The translations under genes and the position numbers were made by a program. Below, in pieces: positions 18,701 to 26,300 of a stretch of 64,000 nucleotides of DNA. The notes under the pieces were generated by a model. It had not been told where the DNA came from. It made no database searches and saw only the letters and a list, made by a program, of their open reading frames with translations. The stretch comes from JANLWK01 sp031364505 (GTDB lineage: Bacteria > Eisenbacteria > RBG-16-71-46), in NCBI GenBank assembly GCA_031364505.1, contig JANLWK010000242.1:1-64000 (forward strand). Direction: 5' to 3'. Within the stretch, counting starts at the first letter, position 1. Every line of letters starts with the position of its first letter.

Positions 18701-18942
18701 CCGTGTTCGGCGATGTCGGCGCGACGTGGAACAAGGACCAGACACTCCGCGTGTCGCACGTCGTCGACGGCTCGCGCGTGCTCTACGATCCGCGGGTGGG
18801 GCCCGGCGTCGGGCTCGATTTCGGCACCGGCATCCGCACGTCCGTCCTGTTCCTGCTGCTCAAGCTCGACGTCGCGTGGCGCACGGATCTCGCCGACGTG
18901 AGCCGCCCCACGTGGCACTTCAGTATCGGACCGGAGTTCTAG
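15778..18942 (+). CDS. Metallopeptidase-MA / TolB-like propeller / Omp85-type barrel fusion protein
   Basis: The 1054-residue protein has four visible parts. A signal peptide ends near residue 23 (AAAHA). Then comes a gluzincin-like domain with HELTH at 137-141 and a likely third zinc ligand, Glu171, in LWFAEGMAEYFS, as in peptidase-MA proteins. Residues about 298-575 form six WD40-like/PD40 blades with repeated 'SPTWSPDGTQLAFSSD'-type units. A linker rich in Pro leads to a barrel from about residue 700 to the end, with the Omp85 motif YSTLRGYPNF near 930 and a terminal Phe. No POTRA domains are seen. The ATG pair at 15778/15781 follows GAAAGGG. It lies downstream of tamAB, suggesting an envelope-assembly or quality-control role; substrate unknown. 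Confidence 0.85.
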   Translation: MMQRGWGLAWVLLFLLVPAAAHAQYFGQNKVQYNRYDWKSIESDHFEVYFYAGLDSLAMRVLDLAEKTNVVLSKRMGHSLGRKVPIILYGSHNDFSQTNVTPELIGGGTGGFTEVLRNRVVLPFTGSYEDLRHVVVHELTHAFMFDMLYQGSAAALIARQSFYNVPLWFAEGMAEYFSLGMESNAEIFLRDGTVEGYLPPLPYSGGYIVYKQGQSAVSYLVRRYGEDRLRDVLRRARQMRNFERAFEKSVGLSESKFDEQWRTWLRKQYWPTVATKDSPEQFARRLTDHRKDESVLNTAPAISPQGDRVAFFSDRRQYTDVYILSALDGKLLRRVIRGERNVQFESIPSFRSTMSWSRDGRRLALTAKSGGRDVLYVVNADDGHVQKRIELPCEALYDPAWSPVSDSIVVAGVDQGRSDLWVVDVASGASHRITDDAYDEKSPTWSPDGTQLAFSSDRLAPVVLHPERHQLGFGRYGLFTLDLAGGAVRPLLDTAGDDRSPAWSPDGRLVAFVSDYTGAPNIFVFDRDDSSVTQLTDVLGGVESLSWSRQNDRLVFSAYNRGGYDLFAVREPLSSAGVLTRLRRAHPAAARTLAALHDEARDSTATPPSHAALTMAWNDSLAFEPSNAAEAKPAQRDTLRLDRLEPGPDPGWARGGPQPFPALPDTVRPLATRVPLQETGGPFALPDSVLGQRASPYRPRLGPDYGGGSFYAATGYGFIGSMQFQFADFLGNHSLFVATDVFTNSLQETNALAIYSYLPRRWDYSVGVFHFKDYFDSPVSSLGESFGASRLFSERNYGALASVSYPFDRFHRAEFGLTQTFLERQFFAEDGFGGVFETDRQFRSVTAPSVSLVGDNALVGYYGPVNGQRYNLTFSPALDVFPNALVYETATLDARRYWDLTRGYTFYGRVLSGYSGGKSPQTFRVGGYSTLRGYPNFDILASRLAMLTLEFRFPFIQQLGLVGPLPLGMFNLRGAVFGDVGATWNKDQTLRVSHVVDGSRVLYDPRVGPGVGLDFGTGIRTSVLFLLLKLDVAWRTDLADVSRPTWHFSIGPEF

Positions 18943-18954
18943 GCACCGCCTCGG

Positions 18955-18983
18955 TGGACGCTCGGGGGGCGATTGTCTAGATT
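18955..18983 (+). promoter_or_regulatory. Promoter candidate for the UvrD-like helicase gene
   Basis: TGGACG at 18955-18960 and TAGATT at 18978-18983 with a 17-base spacer lie in the gap after the barrel fusion gene. The -10 is identical to that at 52335. The leader to ATG 19061 would be about 70 bases. Confidence 0.55.
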
Positions 18984-19060
18984 GCGATGACTCGTTGCGC
19001 GTCACGCCTCGGGCGGACGCGCCGCTCGCGTCGTGCCGCCGACCCCCCGCCCGGACTCCC

Positions 19061-21256
19061 ATGATTCCGCTGAATCCTGAGCAGCGCCTCGCCGTCGAAC
19101 ATCCCGGCGGCCCCCGGCTGGTGATCGCCGGCGCCGGCAGCGGCAAGACGCGCGTGCTGACCGCGCGCGTGGCCGGGCTGCTCGAGCGCGGGCTCCCGCC
19201 CGAAGCGCTGCTGGCGTTCACGTTCACGAACCGCGCGGCGCGCGAGATGCGCGACCGCATCGAACGCGAAGCGGGCGCGGTGGGGTCGCGGCTGTGGGTG
19301 GGCACGTTTCACGGGACGGCCATGCGGCTCCTGCGACGCGAGGCCCAGGCCGCCGGGATCCCCCGCGACTTCACGATCTACGACCGCGAGGACCAGGAGG
19401 GCGTGCTGGGCGACGTGCTCAAGGCGCTCGAGTTGCCCGAGCAGCAGTACCGGCGGTCCGCGGTGCTCGGGCGCATCTCCGACGCCAAGAACCGCCTGAT
19501 CTCGCCGGAGGAGATGGCGGCCGGCGCCGTGAGTCCGTTCGAGCGGCGGGTCGCCGACGCCTACGCCGCCTACCAGGCGGCGCTCACCGCGAGCGGCGCG
19601 CTCGACTTCGACGACCTGATCGCCTGCACCGTGCGGTTGCTCGAACGGAACCCCGCCGTCGCCGAGCGCTACCAGCGCCGGTTCGAGCACGTGCTCGTGG
19701 ACGAGTACCAGGACACGAACCACGCGCAGTTCCGGCTGGTCGCCGCCCTCGCGGCCGGGCATCGCAACCTGTTCGTCGTCGGCGACGACGACCAGTCGAT
19801 CTACGGCTGGCGGGGCGCCAATCTCGCGAACGTGCTCGAGTTCGAGCAGGCGTTCCCCGGTGCCGAGGTGATCCGCCTCGAGCAGAACTACCGCTCGACG
19901 CGCACGATCCTGCACGCCGCGAACGCGGTGATCGCCAATAACCGCTCGCGCAAGGGCAAGACGCTGTGGTCGGAACGCGACGAGGGCCGGATGCTCCGCT
20001 TCATCCTCGCCACCGACGAGGTCGACGAGGCGCGCCGCGTGTGCGCCGTGCTCGACGCGCGCGTGCGGGCCGGCGGCCGGCGCAGCGACTGCGCCGTGCT
20101 CTACCGCACGAACGCGCAGTCGCGGGCGCTCGAGACCGAGCTGCGCCGGTCGGGCATCGCCTACGAGATCGTCGGCGGCGTGTCGTTCTACCAGCGGCGC
20201 GAGGTCAAGGACGTCGTCGCCTACCTGCGCCTGGTCGTGAACCCGCAGGACGCGGTGTCGTTCTGGCGCGTGTGGAACACGCCGCGCCGCGGCCTCGGGG
20301 CCACGGTCGAGGCGCGGGTCGTCGCGCGAGCCACCGAGACCGGGATGAGCCCGCTCGCGGCACTCGAGTCGCTGCTGCGCGACGGCGAGCTGACCCGTGC
20401 CGCGCAGGCCGGGGCGCGCGACCTGCTCGAGCTCGTCGGCGAGCTGCGCGAGCGCTCGCTCGGGCCCGCCGATGCCGTGATCCTGCACCTGTTCGAGCGC
20501 ACCCGTTACCTCGAGTTCCTCGGCGAGTCCGAGGACGCCGCCGATCGCGTCGCCAACGTGCAGGAGCTGGTCACCGCCGCGGCGGCGTTCGCGGCCGGCG
20601 GGGGCGGGCTCACCGAGTTCCTCGGCGAGACGGCGCTCGTCACCGACGGCGATCGCGTCGACCCTGCCTCGGACCGCGTGCTCATGCTCACCGCGCACAA
20701 CGCGAAGGGCCTCGAGTTCCCCGCCGTGATCATCGCGGGGCTCGAGGAGGGGTTGATGCCGCACGGCAACTCGCTCGACGATCCGTCGAAGCTGGAAGAG
20801 GAGCGCCGGCTCTTCTATGTCGCGTTGACGCGCGCGCGCGACGAGGTGACGCTCACCGCCGCGGCCTACCGCCGGCGGTTCGACGGCGCGCGCGGCGGCA
20901 CGGTGTCGCGGTTCGTCGACGAGATCCCGTCGCAGTTCCTGGAGCGCGACGAGAGCGCCATGGGATCGGGGGGCTCGCGCCGCGGCGCCGGCGGCTGGAT
21001 TGGATCCACGCGCCGCGTCGTGCCTGCCGACGCCGACGCGGACGCCGGCGAGGACGCGAGCGAGGTGCCGGCGTGGGGCATCCCGGCCGTGGCGCGCAAG
21101 GCGCTCGGCCGCCGTGTCTACCACGAGTCGTTCGGGCGGGGCGTCGTCGTCGCCGCCGAGGGCGCGGGCGACGCGATCAAGTACACGGTGCGCTTCGGCG
21201 TGGGCCTCAAGAAGGTGATGGCCCGCTTCCTGTCGGAGGGCGCCGATGGCGATTGA
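19061..21256 (+). CDS. ATP-dependent DNA helicase, UvrD/PcrA family
   Basis: A 731-residue superfamily 1A 3'-5' helicase for repair and replication. The order of motifs is complete: LNPEQRLAVEH (Q motif), Walker A AGAGSGKT near residue 30, FTFTNRAAREMRDRI (Ia), VDEYQDTNHAQ (II), GDDDQSIYGWRGA (III), EQNYRST (IV), TAHNAKGLEFPAVIIAGL (V) and FYVALTRARDEVTL (VI). The C-terminus ends in a PcrA/UvrD-like Tudor-type segment (RVYHESFGRGVVV...KYTVRFGVGLKKV). ATG 19061 starts exactly at the family N-terminus; an in-frame upstream start at 18995 would add an Arg-rich stretch and is unlikely. It overlaps gatC by 11 bases. Confidence 0.94.
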   Translation: MIPLNPEQRLAVEHPGGPRLVIAGAGSGKTRVLTARVAGLLERGLPPEALLAFTFTNRAAREMRDRIEREAGAVGSRLWVGTFHGTAMRLLRREAQAAGIPRDFTIYDREDQEGVLGDVLKALELPEQQYRRSAVLGRISDAKNRLISPEEMAAGAVSPFERRVADAYAAYQAALTASGALDFDDLIACTVRLLERNPAVAERYQRRFEHVLVDEYQDTNHAQFRLVAALAAGHRNLFVVGDDDQSIYGWRGANLANVLEFEQAFPGAEVIRLEQNYRSTRTILHAANAVIANNRSRKGKTLWSERDEGRMLRFILATDEVDEARRVCAVLDARVRAGGRRSDCAVLYRTNAQSRALETELRRSGIAYEIVGGVSFYQRREVKDVVAYLRLVVNPQDAVSFWRVWNTPRRGLGATVEARVVARATETGMSPLAALESLLRDGELTRAAQAGARDLLELVGELRERSLGPADAVILHLFERTRYLEFLGESEDAADRVANVQELVTAAAAFAAGGGGLTEFLGETALVTDGDRVDPASDRVLMLTAHNAKGLEFPAVIIAGLEEGLMPHGNSLDDPSKLEEERRLFYVALTRARDEVTLTAAAYRRRFDGARGGTVSRFVDEIPSQFLERDESAMGSGGSRRGAGGWIGSTRRVVPADADADAGEDASEVPAWGIPAVARKALGRRVYHESFGRGVVVAAEGAGDAIKYTVRFGVGLKKVMARFLSEGADGD

Positions 21257-21545
21257 GCCCGGCGAGGTGCGCCGCGTCGCCGAGTTGGCGCGCCTCGAGC
21301 TCCGCGACGACGAGGTCGTGGTACTGGCGCGCGAGCTGTCCGCGGTGCTCGACTTCGCGGCGTCGCTGGGCCGGCTCGATCTCGAGGGCGCCGAGCCCAG
21401 CGTGCTGGCGCCCGCGGATGCCCTGCTGCGCGAGGACCGCGTCGACGACCGGCGGCTGACGCCGGAGCAGGCGACGGCGGGCGCTCCCGAGGCGGAGGAC
21501 GGCTTCTTCATCGTGCCGCCGATCATCGAGAACATCCAGCCGTGA
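21246..21545 (+). CDS. gatC: Asp-tRNA(Asn)/Glu-tRNA(Gln) amidotransferase subunit C
   Basis: The 99-residue protein is the small chaperone-like subunit that wraps around GatA in the GatCAB complex. It begins IEPGEVRRVAELARLELRDD and contains the typical LDFAASLGRLDLEGAEPSV segment and the C-terminal LREDRVDDRRLTPEQ and GFFIVPPIIE. The start overlaps the helicase gene by 11 bases, and its stop overlaps the GTG of gatA. The presence of gatCAB implies that Asn-tRNA and/or Gln-tRNA are made by transamidation in this organism, but which synthetases are missing cannot be seen here. Confidence 0.95.
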   Translation: MAIEPGEVRRVAELARLELRDDEVVVLARELSAVLDFAASLGRLDLEGAEPSVLAPADALLREDRVDDRRLTPEQATAGAPEAEDGFFIVPPIIENIQP

Positions 21546-23020
21546 GCGCGCCGGCCGAGCTGTGGCGCGAATCCGCGGCGGCGCTCGCCGCGCGCGTGCG
21601 CTCGGGCGAGGTGTCGTCGCTCGATGCCGTGGAATCGGGCTGGGAAGGCCCCGCGGCCCGGTGGGAGGCGGACGTCCACGCCGTGGCCCATGCCGATCCC
21701 GCGGCCCGCGCCGCGGCCGCGGCCCGCGCGCCGCAGGGCCCGCTCGGCGGCGTCCCCGTGCTGCTCAAGGACAACCTGTGCACCGTGGACTATCCGACCA
21801 CGTGCTGTTCGAACATCCTCGCGGGATACCGGCCGCCCTACGACGCGACGGTCGTCACGCGGCTGCGAGCGGCGGGTGCGGTCGTCACCGGCAAGGGCAA
21901 CATGGACGAGTTCGCCATGGGCTCGTCCACCGAGTTCAGCTGCTACGGTCCGACCCGCAATCCGTACGAGCTCTCGCGCGTGCCGGGCGGATCGAGCGGT
22001 GGACCCGCGGCGGCCGTCGCCTACGGGTTGTGCCCGGTGGCGCTCGGCTCCGACACCGGCGGTTCGGTGCGGCAGCCGGCCGCCTTCTGCGGCGTGTTCG
22101 GCCTCAAGCCCACCTACGGCCGGTTGTCGCGTTACGGCCTCGTCGCCTTCGGCTCGTCGCTGGACCAGGTCGGCGTGTTCGCGCGGCACGCCGGAGACGT
22201 GGCGCTCGTCTACGGGGTGCTCGCCGGTGAGGATCCGTACGACGCGACGAGCCGGCGCGGGCCGGCCCCCGACGTGTCCGGCTGGGACGCGGGCGTCGAG
22301 GGCCTGCGCTTCGGGTGGCCGGCGAACCTGTGGCGCGAGGGCGTCGACGCCGCGGTGGTCGCCGCCGTCGAGCGCGCGGCGGAGTGGCTCGAGCGCGCCG
22401 GCGCGACCCGCGTGCCGATCGAGTTCATGCCCGGTGAATATTCGGTCGCGACGTATTACCTGGTCGCCACGACGGAGGCCAGCTCGAACCTGGCCCGCTT
22501 CGACGGCGTGCGCTACGGCTACCGTCACACCGACGCGCCGGATCTGAAGGCGCTCTACGTGAACACGCGCAGCGCGGGCTTCGGGACGGAGGTCAAGCGG
22601 CGCATCCTGCTCGGCACGTACGCCCTGTCGGCCGGCTACTACGACGCCTACTATCTGACGGCTCAGCGCGCGCGCACGCGGATCCGCGACGAGTACGCGC
22701 GGGCGTTCGCCCGCTGCGACCTGATGCTGCTCCCGGCCTCGCCGACGCTGCCGTTCCGGCTCGGGGAGAAGGTCGACGACCCGCTGGCCATGTACCTGAA
22801 CGACATCTTCACGATCGGCGCCAACCTCGCCGGCATCCCGGGACTCACGTGTCCGGCCGGGCTCAGCGACGCCGGACTGCCGGTGGGGGTACAGGTGCTC
22901 GGTCCCGCCGATGCGGAGCCGGTGCTGCTGCGGGCAGGGCGCGCGATCGAAGCGCGCGGCGACCGGGCGCACATCAGCCGCGACCACGCGAGGGAGTTCG
23001 AATGGCCTACGAGGCGGTGA
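21542..23020 (+). CDS. gatA: Asp-tRNA(Asn)/Glu-tRNA(Gln) amidotransferase subunit A
   Basis: GatA is the glutaminase/amidase subunit that releases ammonia for GatB. The amidase-signature catalytic triad is complete: Lys76 in VLLKDNLC, cis-Ser151 in RVPGGSSGGPAAAVA, and nucleophile Ser175 in GSDTGGSVRQPAAFCG; spacing equals that of characterised GatA proteins. The 492 residues are normal length. GTG 21542 overlaps the gatC stop (GTGA), and the gene's end overlaps gatB by 19 bases, so the three subunits are translationally coupled. Confidence 0.97.
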   Translation: MSAPAELWRESAAALAARVRSGEVSSLDAVESGWEGPAARWEADVHAVAHADPAARAAAAARAPQGPLGGVPVLLKDNLCTVDYPTTCCSNILAGYRPPYDATVVTRLRAAGAVVTGKGNMDEFAMGSSTEFSCYGPTRNPYELSRVPGGSSGGPAAAVAYGLCPVALGSDTGGSVRQPAAFCGVFGLKPTYGRLSRYGLVAFGSSLDQVGVFARHAGDVALVYGVLAGEDPYDATSRRGPAPDVSGWDAGVEGLRFGWPANLWREGVDAAVVAAVERAAEWLERAGATRVPIEFMPGEYSVATYYLVATTEASSNLARFDGVRYGYRHTDAPDLKALYVNTRSAGFGTEVKRRILLGTYALSAGYYDAYYLTAQRARTRIRDEYARAFARCDLMLLPASPTLPFRLGEKVDDPLAMYLNDIFTIGANLAGIPGLTCPAGLSDAGLPVGVQVLGPADAEPVLLRAGRAIEARGDRAHISRDHAREFEWPTRR

Positions 23021-24513
23021 TCGGGCTCGAGTGCCATCTCCAGCTGAACACGCGGAGCAAGATGTTCTGCGGCTGCCCCGTCACGTTCGGGGCGCCCGCG
23101 AATTCGAGCGTGTGCCCGGTGTGCCTCGGGCTCCCGGGGGCGCTGCCGCGCGTGAACGACGCCGCCATCGACGCGGCGCTGCGGCTCGGGCTGGCGCTCG
23201 GCTGCGCCATCCGGACCGAGAGCGTGTTCGCGCGCAAGCACTACTTCTACCCGGACATGCCGAAGAACTACCAGATCAGCCAGTACGACCGGCCGCTGTG
23301 CGAGGGCGGCGCCGTGCCGGTCGACCTGCCGGCCGGCACGCGTGACTTCGCGCTGACCCGCATTCACGCCGAGGAGGACACGGGCAAGTCGTTCCATCCC
23401 GAGCGCCACGGTGACCGCCGCATCTCGCGCGTCGACTTCAATCGCGCCGGCGTGCCGCTGCTCGAGCTGGTGACCGAGCCGGTGCTGCGGACCCCCGAGG
23501 AATGCGGCGCGTTCCTGACGACCCTGCGCCGGCTGGCGCGCTGGCTCGGCATCTCCGACGCGGACATGGAGAAGGGGCAGCTCCGCTGCGACGCGAACGT
23601 GAGCATCCGCCCCGAGGGGACGTCGGCACTCGGCACCAAGACCGAGCTCAAGAACCTGAACTCGATCCGCGGCGTCGAGCGCGGCGTGGCCGCGGAGGTG
23701 ACGCGCCAGCGGGCGGTGCTCGAGAGCGGGGGCCGGATCGAACAGGCGACGTTGCTCTACGACGCCGATCACGACGCGCTCGCCGTGATGCGCTCGAAGG
23801 AGCACGCCCACGACTACCGGTACTTCCCGGAGCCCGACCTGCCGGTGCTCACCGTGGCGGCCGAGCGCCTGGACCGCGCGCGCGAAGCGCTGCCCGAGCT
23901 GCCGTGGGCGCGCGCGCGGCGCATCGCCGCAACGTACGGCGTGCCCGAGTACGACGCCCTGGTGCTCACCGACCAGCGCGCGCTCGCCGACTACTTCGAG
24001 GCGGTCGCCACGCCGGAGAGCGGCCAGCTCGCGAGTCCCGAAGGCGGCCAGCTCGCGAGTCCCGAGGGCGGCAAGCTCGCCAGCAACTGGATCATGACCG
24101 AGGTGTTGCGCGTACTGAGGGAGCGCGACTGGTCGATGGCGGAGTGGGCCGAGCGCGTGCCGGCCGCGCGCCTGCGCGAGCTGCTCGATCGCGTGGCGTC
24201 GCGCGCGTTGCCCGGTCCGCTCGCGAAGCAGGCGTTCGGCTGGATGACCGAGGAGCCGGGGCCGCTCGACCTGCTGCTCGAACGGCACGGCGTACGGGTC
24301 CAGGGATCGGACGACGAGCTGCGTCCGCTGGTGCGGGCCGTGCTGGACGAGCACCCGGGCCCGGTGCGGCAGTTCCTCGACGGGCGCCAGGCCACGTTCG
24401 GCTTTCTCGTCGGACAGGTCATGAAGAGGAGCGGCGGCCAGGCGGTGCCCGACATGGTGCAACGGTTGCTCCGCGAGGAGCTGGAGCGCGCCGCGGCGGG
24501 CGGAGCATCGTGA
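23002..24513 (+). CDS. gatB: Asp-tRNA(Asn)/Glu-tRNA(Gln) amidotransferase subunit B
   Basis: GatB (503 residues) phosphorylates and amidates the mischarged tRNA. Its N-terminal kinase-like domain shows YEAVIGLECHLQLNTRSKMFC, GCPVTFGAPANSSVCPVCLGLPG with the zinc-type cysteines, and YFYPDMPKNYQISQYD. The C-terminal helical and YqeY-like domains are present (ATFGFLVGQVMKRSGGQAVP). An oddity lies between them at residues 338-361: three tandem copies of an 8-residue unit (PE[SG]GQLAS), replacing the few residues normally found before SNWIMTEVLR. ATG 23002 lies within the end of gatA. The stop overlaps purD (GTGA). Confidence 0.96.
   Translation: MAYEAVIGLECHLQLNTRSKMFCGCPVTFGAPANSSVCPVCLGLPGALPRVNDAAIDAALRLGLALGCAIRTESVFARKHYFYPDMPKNYQISQYDRPLCEGGAVPVDLPAGTRDFALTRIHAEEDTGKSFHPERHGDRRISRVDFNRAGVPLLELVTEPVLRTPEECGAFLTTLRRLARWLGISDADMEKGQLRCDANVSIRPEGTSALGTKTELKNLNSIRGVERGVAAEVTRQRAVLESGGRIEQATLLYDADHDALAVMRSKEHAHDYRYFPEPDLPVLTVAAERLDRAREALPELPWARARRIAATYGVPEYDALVLTDQRALADYFEAVATPESGQLASPEGGQLASPEGGKLASNWIMTEVLRVLRERDWSMAEWAERVPAARLRELLDRVASRALPGPLAKQAFGWMTEEPGPLDLLLERHGVRVQGSDDELRPLVRAVLDEHPGPVRQFLDGRQATFGFLVGQVMKRSGGQAVPDMVQRLLREELERAAAGGAS
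24013..24084 (+). repeat. 24-bp tandem repeat inside gatB
   Basis: Three 24-base units (24013-24036, 24037-24060, 24061-24084) encode PESGQLAS, PEGGQLAS and PEGGKLAS. Units 1 and 2 are almost identical, unit 3 differs at a few bases. The repeat is in frame and lengthens the linker between the kinase-like and helical domains. Confidence 0.92.
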
Positions 24514-25793
24514 CCGCGCGTGTCGTCGTCGTGGGCGGGGGCGGGCGCGAGCATGCGCTCGCGGCGCGGCTCGCCGAGGATCCCGAACCGCGCGATCTCG
24601 TCGTGATCCCCGGCAACGATGGCATCGCCTCGCGATTCCGCTGCGTGGCCGCCGGAGGTGACGGCGTCGAGTCGCTCGAGCGGGCGTGCGCCGAGGCGGC
24701 GCCCGACCTGGTCGTCGTCGGGCCCGAGCAGCCCCTGGCCGACGGGCTCACCGACCGGCTCGCCGCGCGTGGAATCGCCGTGTTCGGCCCGAGCCGGGCG
24801 GCCGCGCGGATCGAGTCGAGCAAGGGGTTCGCCAAGGAGTTGATGCTCGCGGCCGGAGTGCCGACGGCCGAGGCGCGCTCGTTCGACATCGCCCGGGACG
24901 CGATCGCCGCGCTGGGCGAGTTCGGCCCGCCGTGGGTGATCAAGGCCGATGGGCTCGCCGCGGGGAAGGGCGTGCTCGTGACCTCCGACACGCAGGCGGC
25001 GCGTGAGTATGTCGAGGCGTGCATGTCCGGCGGCCGGCTCGGCGAAGCGGGCCGCCGCGTGCTGCTCGAGCGCCACCTCGAGGGCGAAGAGGTGTCGGTG
25101 ATGGCGGTGTGTGACGGCGTGCGGGCCGTGCTGCTGCCTGCCGCGCGGGACTACAAGCGCGCCGGCGACGGCGACGCCGGGCCGAATACCGGCGGCATGG
25201 GTGCGGTGGCGCCGAGCGAGACGATCGACGCGGCTGGCGAGGCGTTCGTGCTCGAGCGCGTCGTCCGTCCCGTGCTCGCCGAGCTGGCGCGGCGCGGCGC
25301 GCCGTTCCGCGGCGTGCTCTACGCCGGCCTCATGCGTACGGCCCAGGGACTCCAGGTGATCGAGTTCAACGCGCGTTTCGGCGATCCCGAGGCGCAGGTG
25401 ATCCTGCCCCTCGTCGGTGGATCGCTGTACGATCTGCTGGCGTCCGCCGCCGCGGGCCGGCTGGAGCCGGCGCACGTGCCGCGCGTTCCGGGTGCCGCCG
25501 TCACCGTGGCGCTCGCCGATCGAGGTTATCCGGAGTCGCATTCGGGAGCGGCGCGACTCGAAGGGGCCGAGGTGGCCGGGCGGATGCCGGGGGTTTCGAT
25601 GCGGTACGCCGGCGTCCGCCGTGACGGCGACGCCTACCGGTTCACCGGCGGGCGGGGCGCGTACGTGTGTGCGGCGGGCGTCACGCGCGCCGAGGCGCGC
25701 GCGCGCGCCTACGCCGCCATCGGGCGGCTCAGTGGTTCGGGATGGCGCTGCCGCGGTGACATCGGTCACGTGGCGGCGCACGCGTCGTCGTAG
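24510..25793 (+). CDS. purD: Phosphoribosylamine-glycine ligase
   Basis: PurD makes GAR from phosphoribosylamine, glycine and ATP, step two of purine synthesis. The 427-residue protein starts with VVVVGGGGREHALAARL and has the ATP-grasp features: SSKGFAKELMLAAGVPTA, WVIKADGLAAGKGVLV, LLERHLEGEEVSVMA, NTGGMGAVAPS and the metal-binding FNARFGDPEAQVILP. GTG 24510 overlaps gatB as GTGA. purE follows after 18 bases with its own ribosome site, making a two-gene purine block away from the larger one at 58.7 kb. Confidence 0.96.
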   Translation: MTARVVVVGGGGREHALAARLAEDPEPRDLVVIPGNDGIASRFRCVAAGGDGVESLERACAEAAPDLVVVGPEQPLADGLTDRLAARGIAVFGPSRAAARIESSKGFAKELMLAAGVPTAEARSFDIARDAIAALGEFGPPWVIKADGLAAGKGVLVTSDTQAAREYVEACMSGGRLGEAGRRVLLERHLEGEEVSVMAVCDGVRAVLLPAARDYKRAGDGDAGPNTGGMGAVAPSETIDAAGEAFVLERVVRPVLAELARRGAPFRGVLYAGLMRTAQGLQVIEFNARFGDPEAQVILPLVGGSLYDLLASAAAGRLEPAHVPRVPGAAVTVALADRGYPESHSGAARLEGAEVAGRMPGVSMRYAGVRRDGDAYRFTGGRGAYVCAAGVTRAEARARAYAAIGRLSGSGWRCRGDIGHVAAHASS

Positions 25794-25811
25794 CAGCAGA
25801 CAGGAGACCTC

Positions 25812-26300
25812 ATGGCTGTGAAGAAGCGGAGTGCCCGCGTGGGCATCGCGATGGGCAGCGAGAGCGATCGCGCGACGATGGAGGAGGCCGCCCGCGTGCT
25901 CGAGGAATTCGGCGTCGGGCACGAGCTGGTCGTGCGCTCGGCCCACCGCACGCCCGACGCCGCCGCGCGCTGGGCGCGCTCGGCGCGCGCGCGGGGCCTG
26001 CGCGTGCTGATCGCCGGTGCCGGGGGTGCGGCGCACCTGGCCGGCGCGCTCGCGGCGCATTCGCGACTGCCGGTGCTCGGTGTGCCGCTGGCGAGTTCGC
26101 CGCTCGGCGGGTTCGACGCGCTGCTCGCCACCGTGCAGATGCCGCCCGGAGTGCCTGTCGGCACCCTCGGCGTCGGCGCCTGGGGCGCGCGCAACGCGGC
26201 GCACCTGGCGCTCCGCATCCTGGCGCTCGACGACCCGGGGCTCGCGACGGCGCTCGAAGCGCGCGCCCGCAAGGCCGCGCGCGTCTCGAGGAGCAGCTGA
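25812..26300 (+). CDS. purE: N5-carboxyaminoimidazole ribonucleotide mutase, class I-like
   Basis: The 162-residue protein shows the PurE signature: VGIAMGSESDRATMEEAARVL, RSAHRTPDAA with the catalytic His, and AGAGGAAHLAGALAAHSRLPVLGVPL, then QMPPGVPVGTLGVGAWGARNAAHLA. Class I PurE isomerises N5-CAIR to CAIR and needs PurK, which is not in the window. AGGAG is nine bases before the ATG. The stop overlaps the ATG of the next gene by one base. The 'GLP' normally following AAHL reads 'AGA', a mild divergence. Confidence 0.93.
   Translation: MAVKKRSARVGIAMGSESDRATMEEAARVLEEFGVGHELVVRSAHRTPDAAARWARSARARGLRVLIAGAGGAAHLAGALAAHSRLPVLGVPLASSPLGGFDALLATVQMPPGVPVGTLGVGAWGARNAAHLALRILALDDPGLATALEARARKAARVSRSS

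Noticed and set aside
16012..19305. 1097-codon minus-strand frame opposite the peptidase/barrel fusion
   Set aside because: Low-complexity Arg/Glu/His-rich translation; a shadow of the real plus-strand gene.
18977..22987. Very long open frame on the minus strand (1336 codons) opposite the helicase and gatCA
   Set aside because: High-GC third positions make the antisense frame open. The plus-strand genes show clear families, while the antisense product is Arg/Ala/His-rich with no motif.
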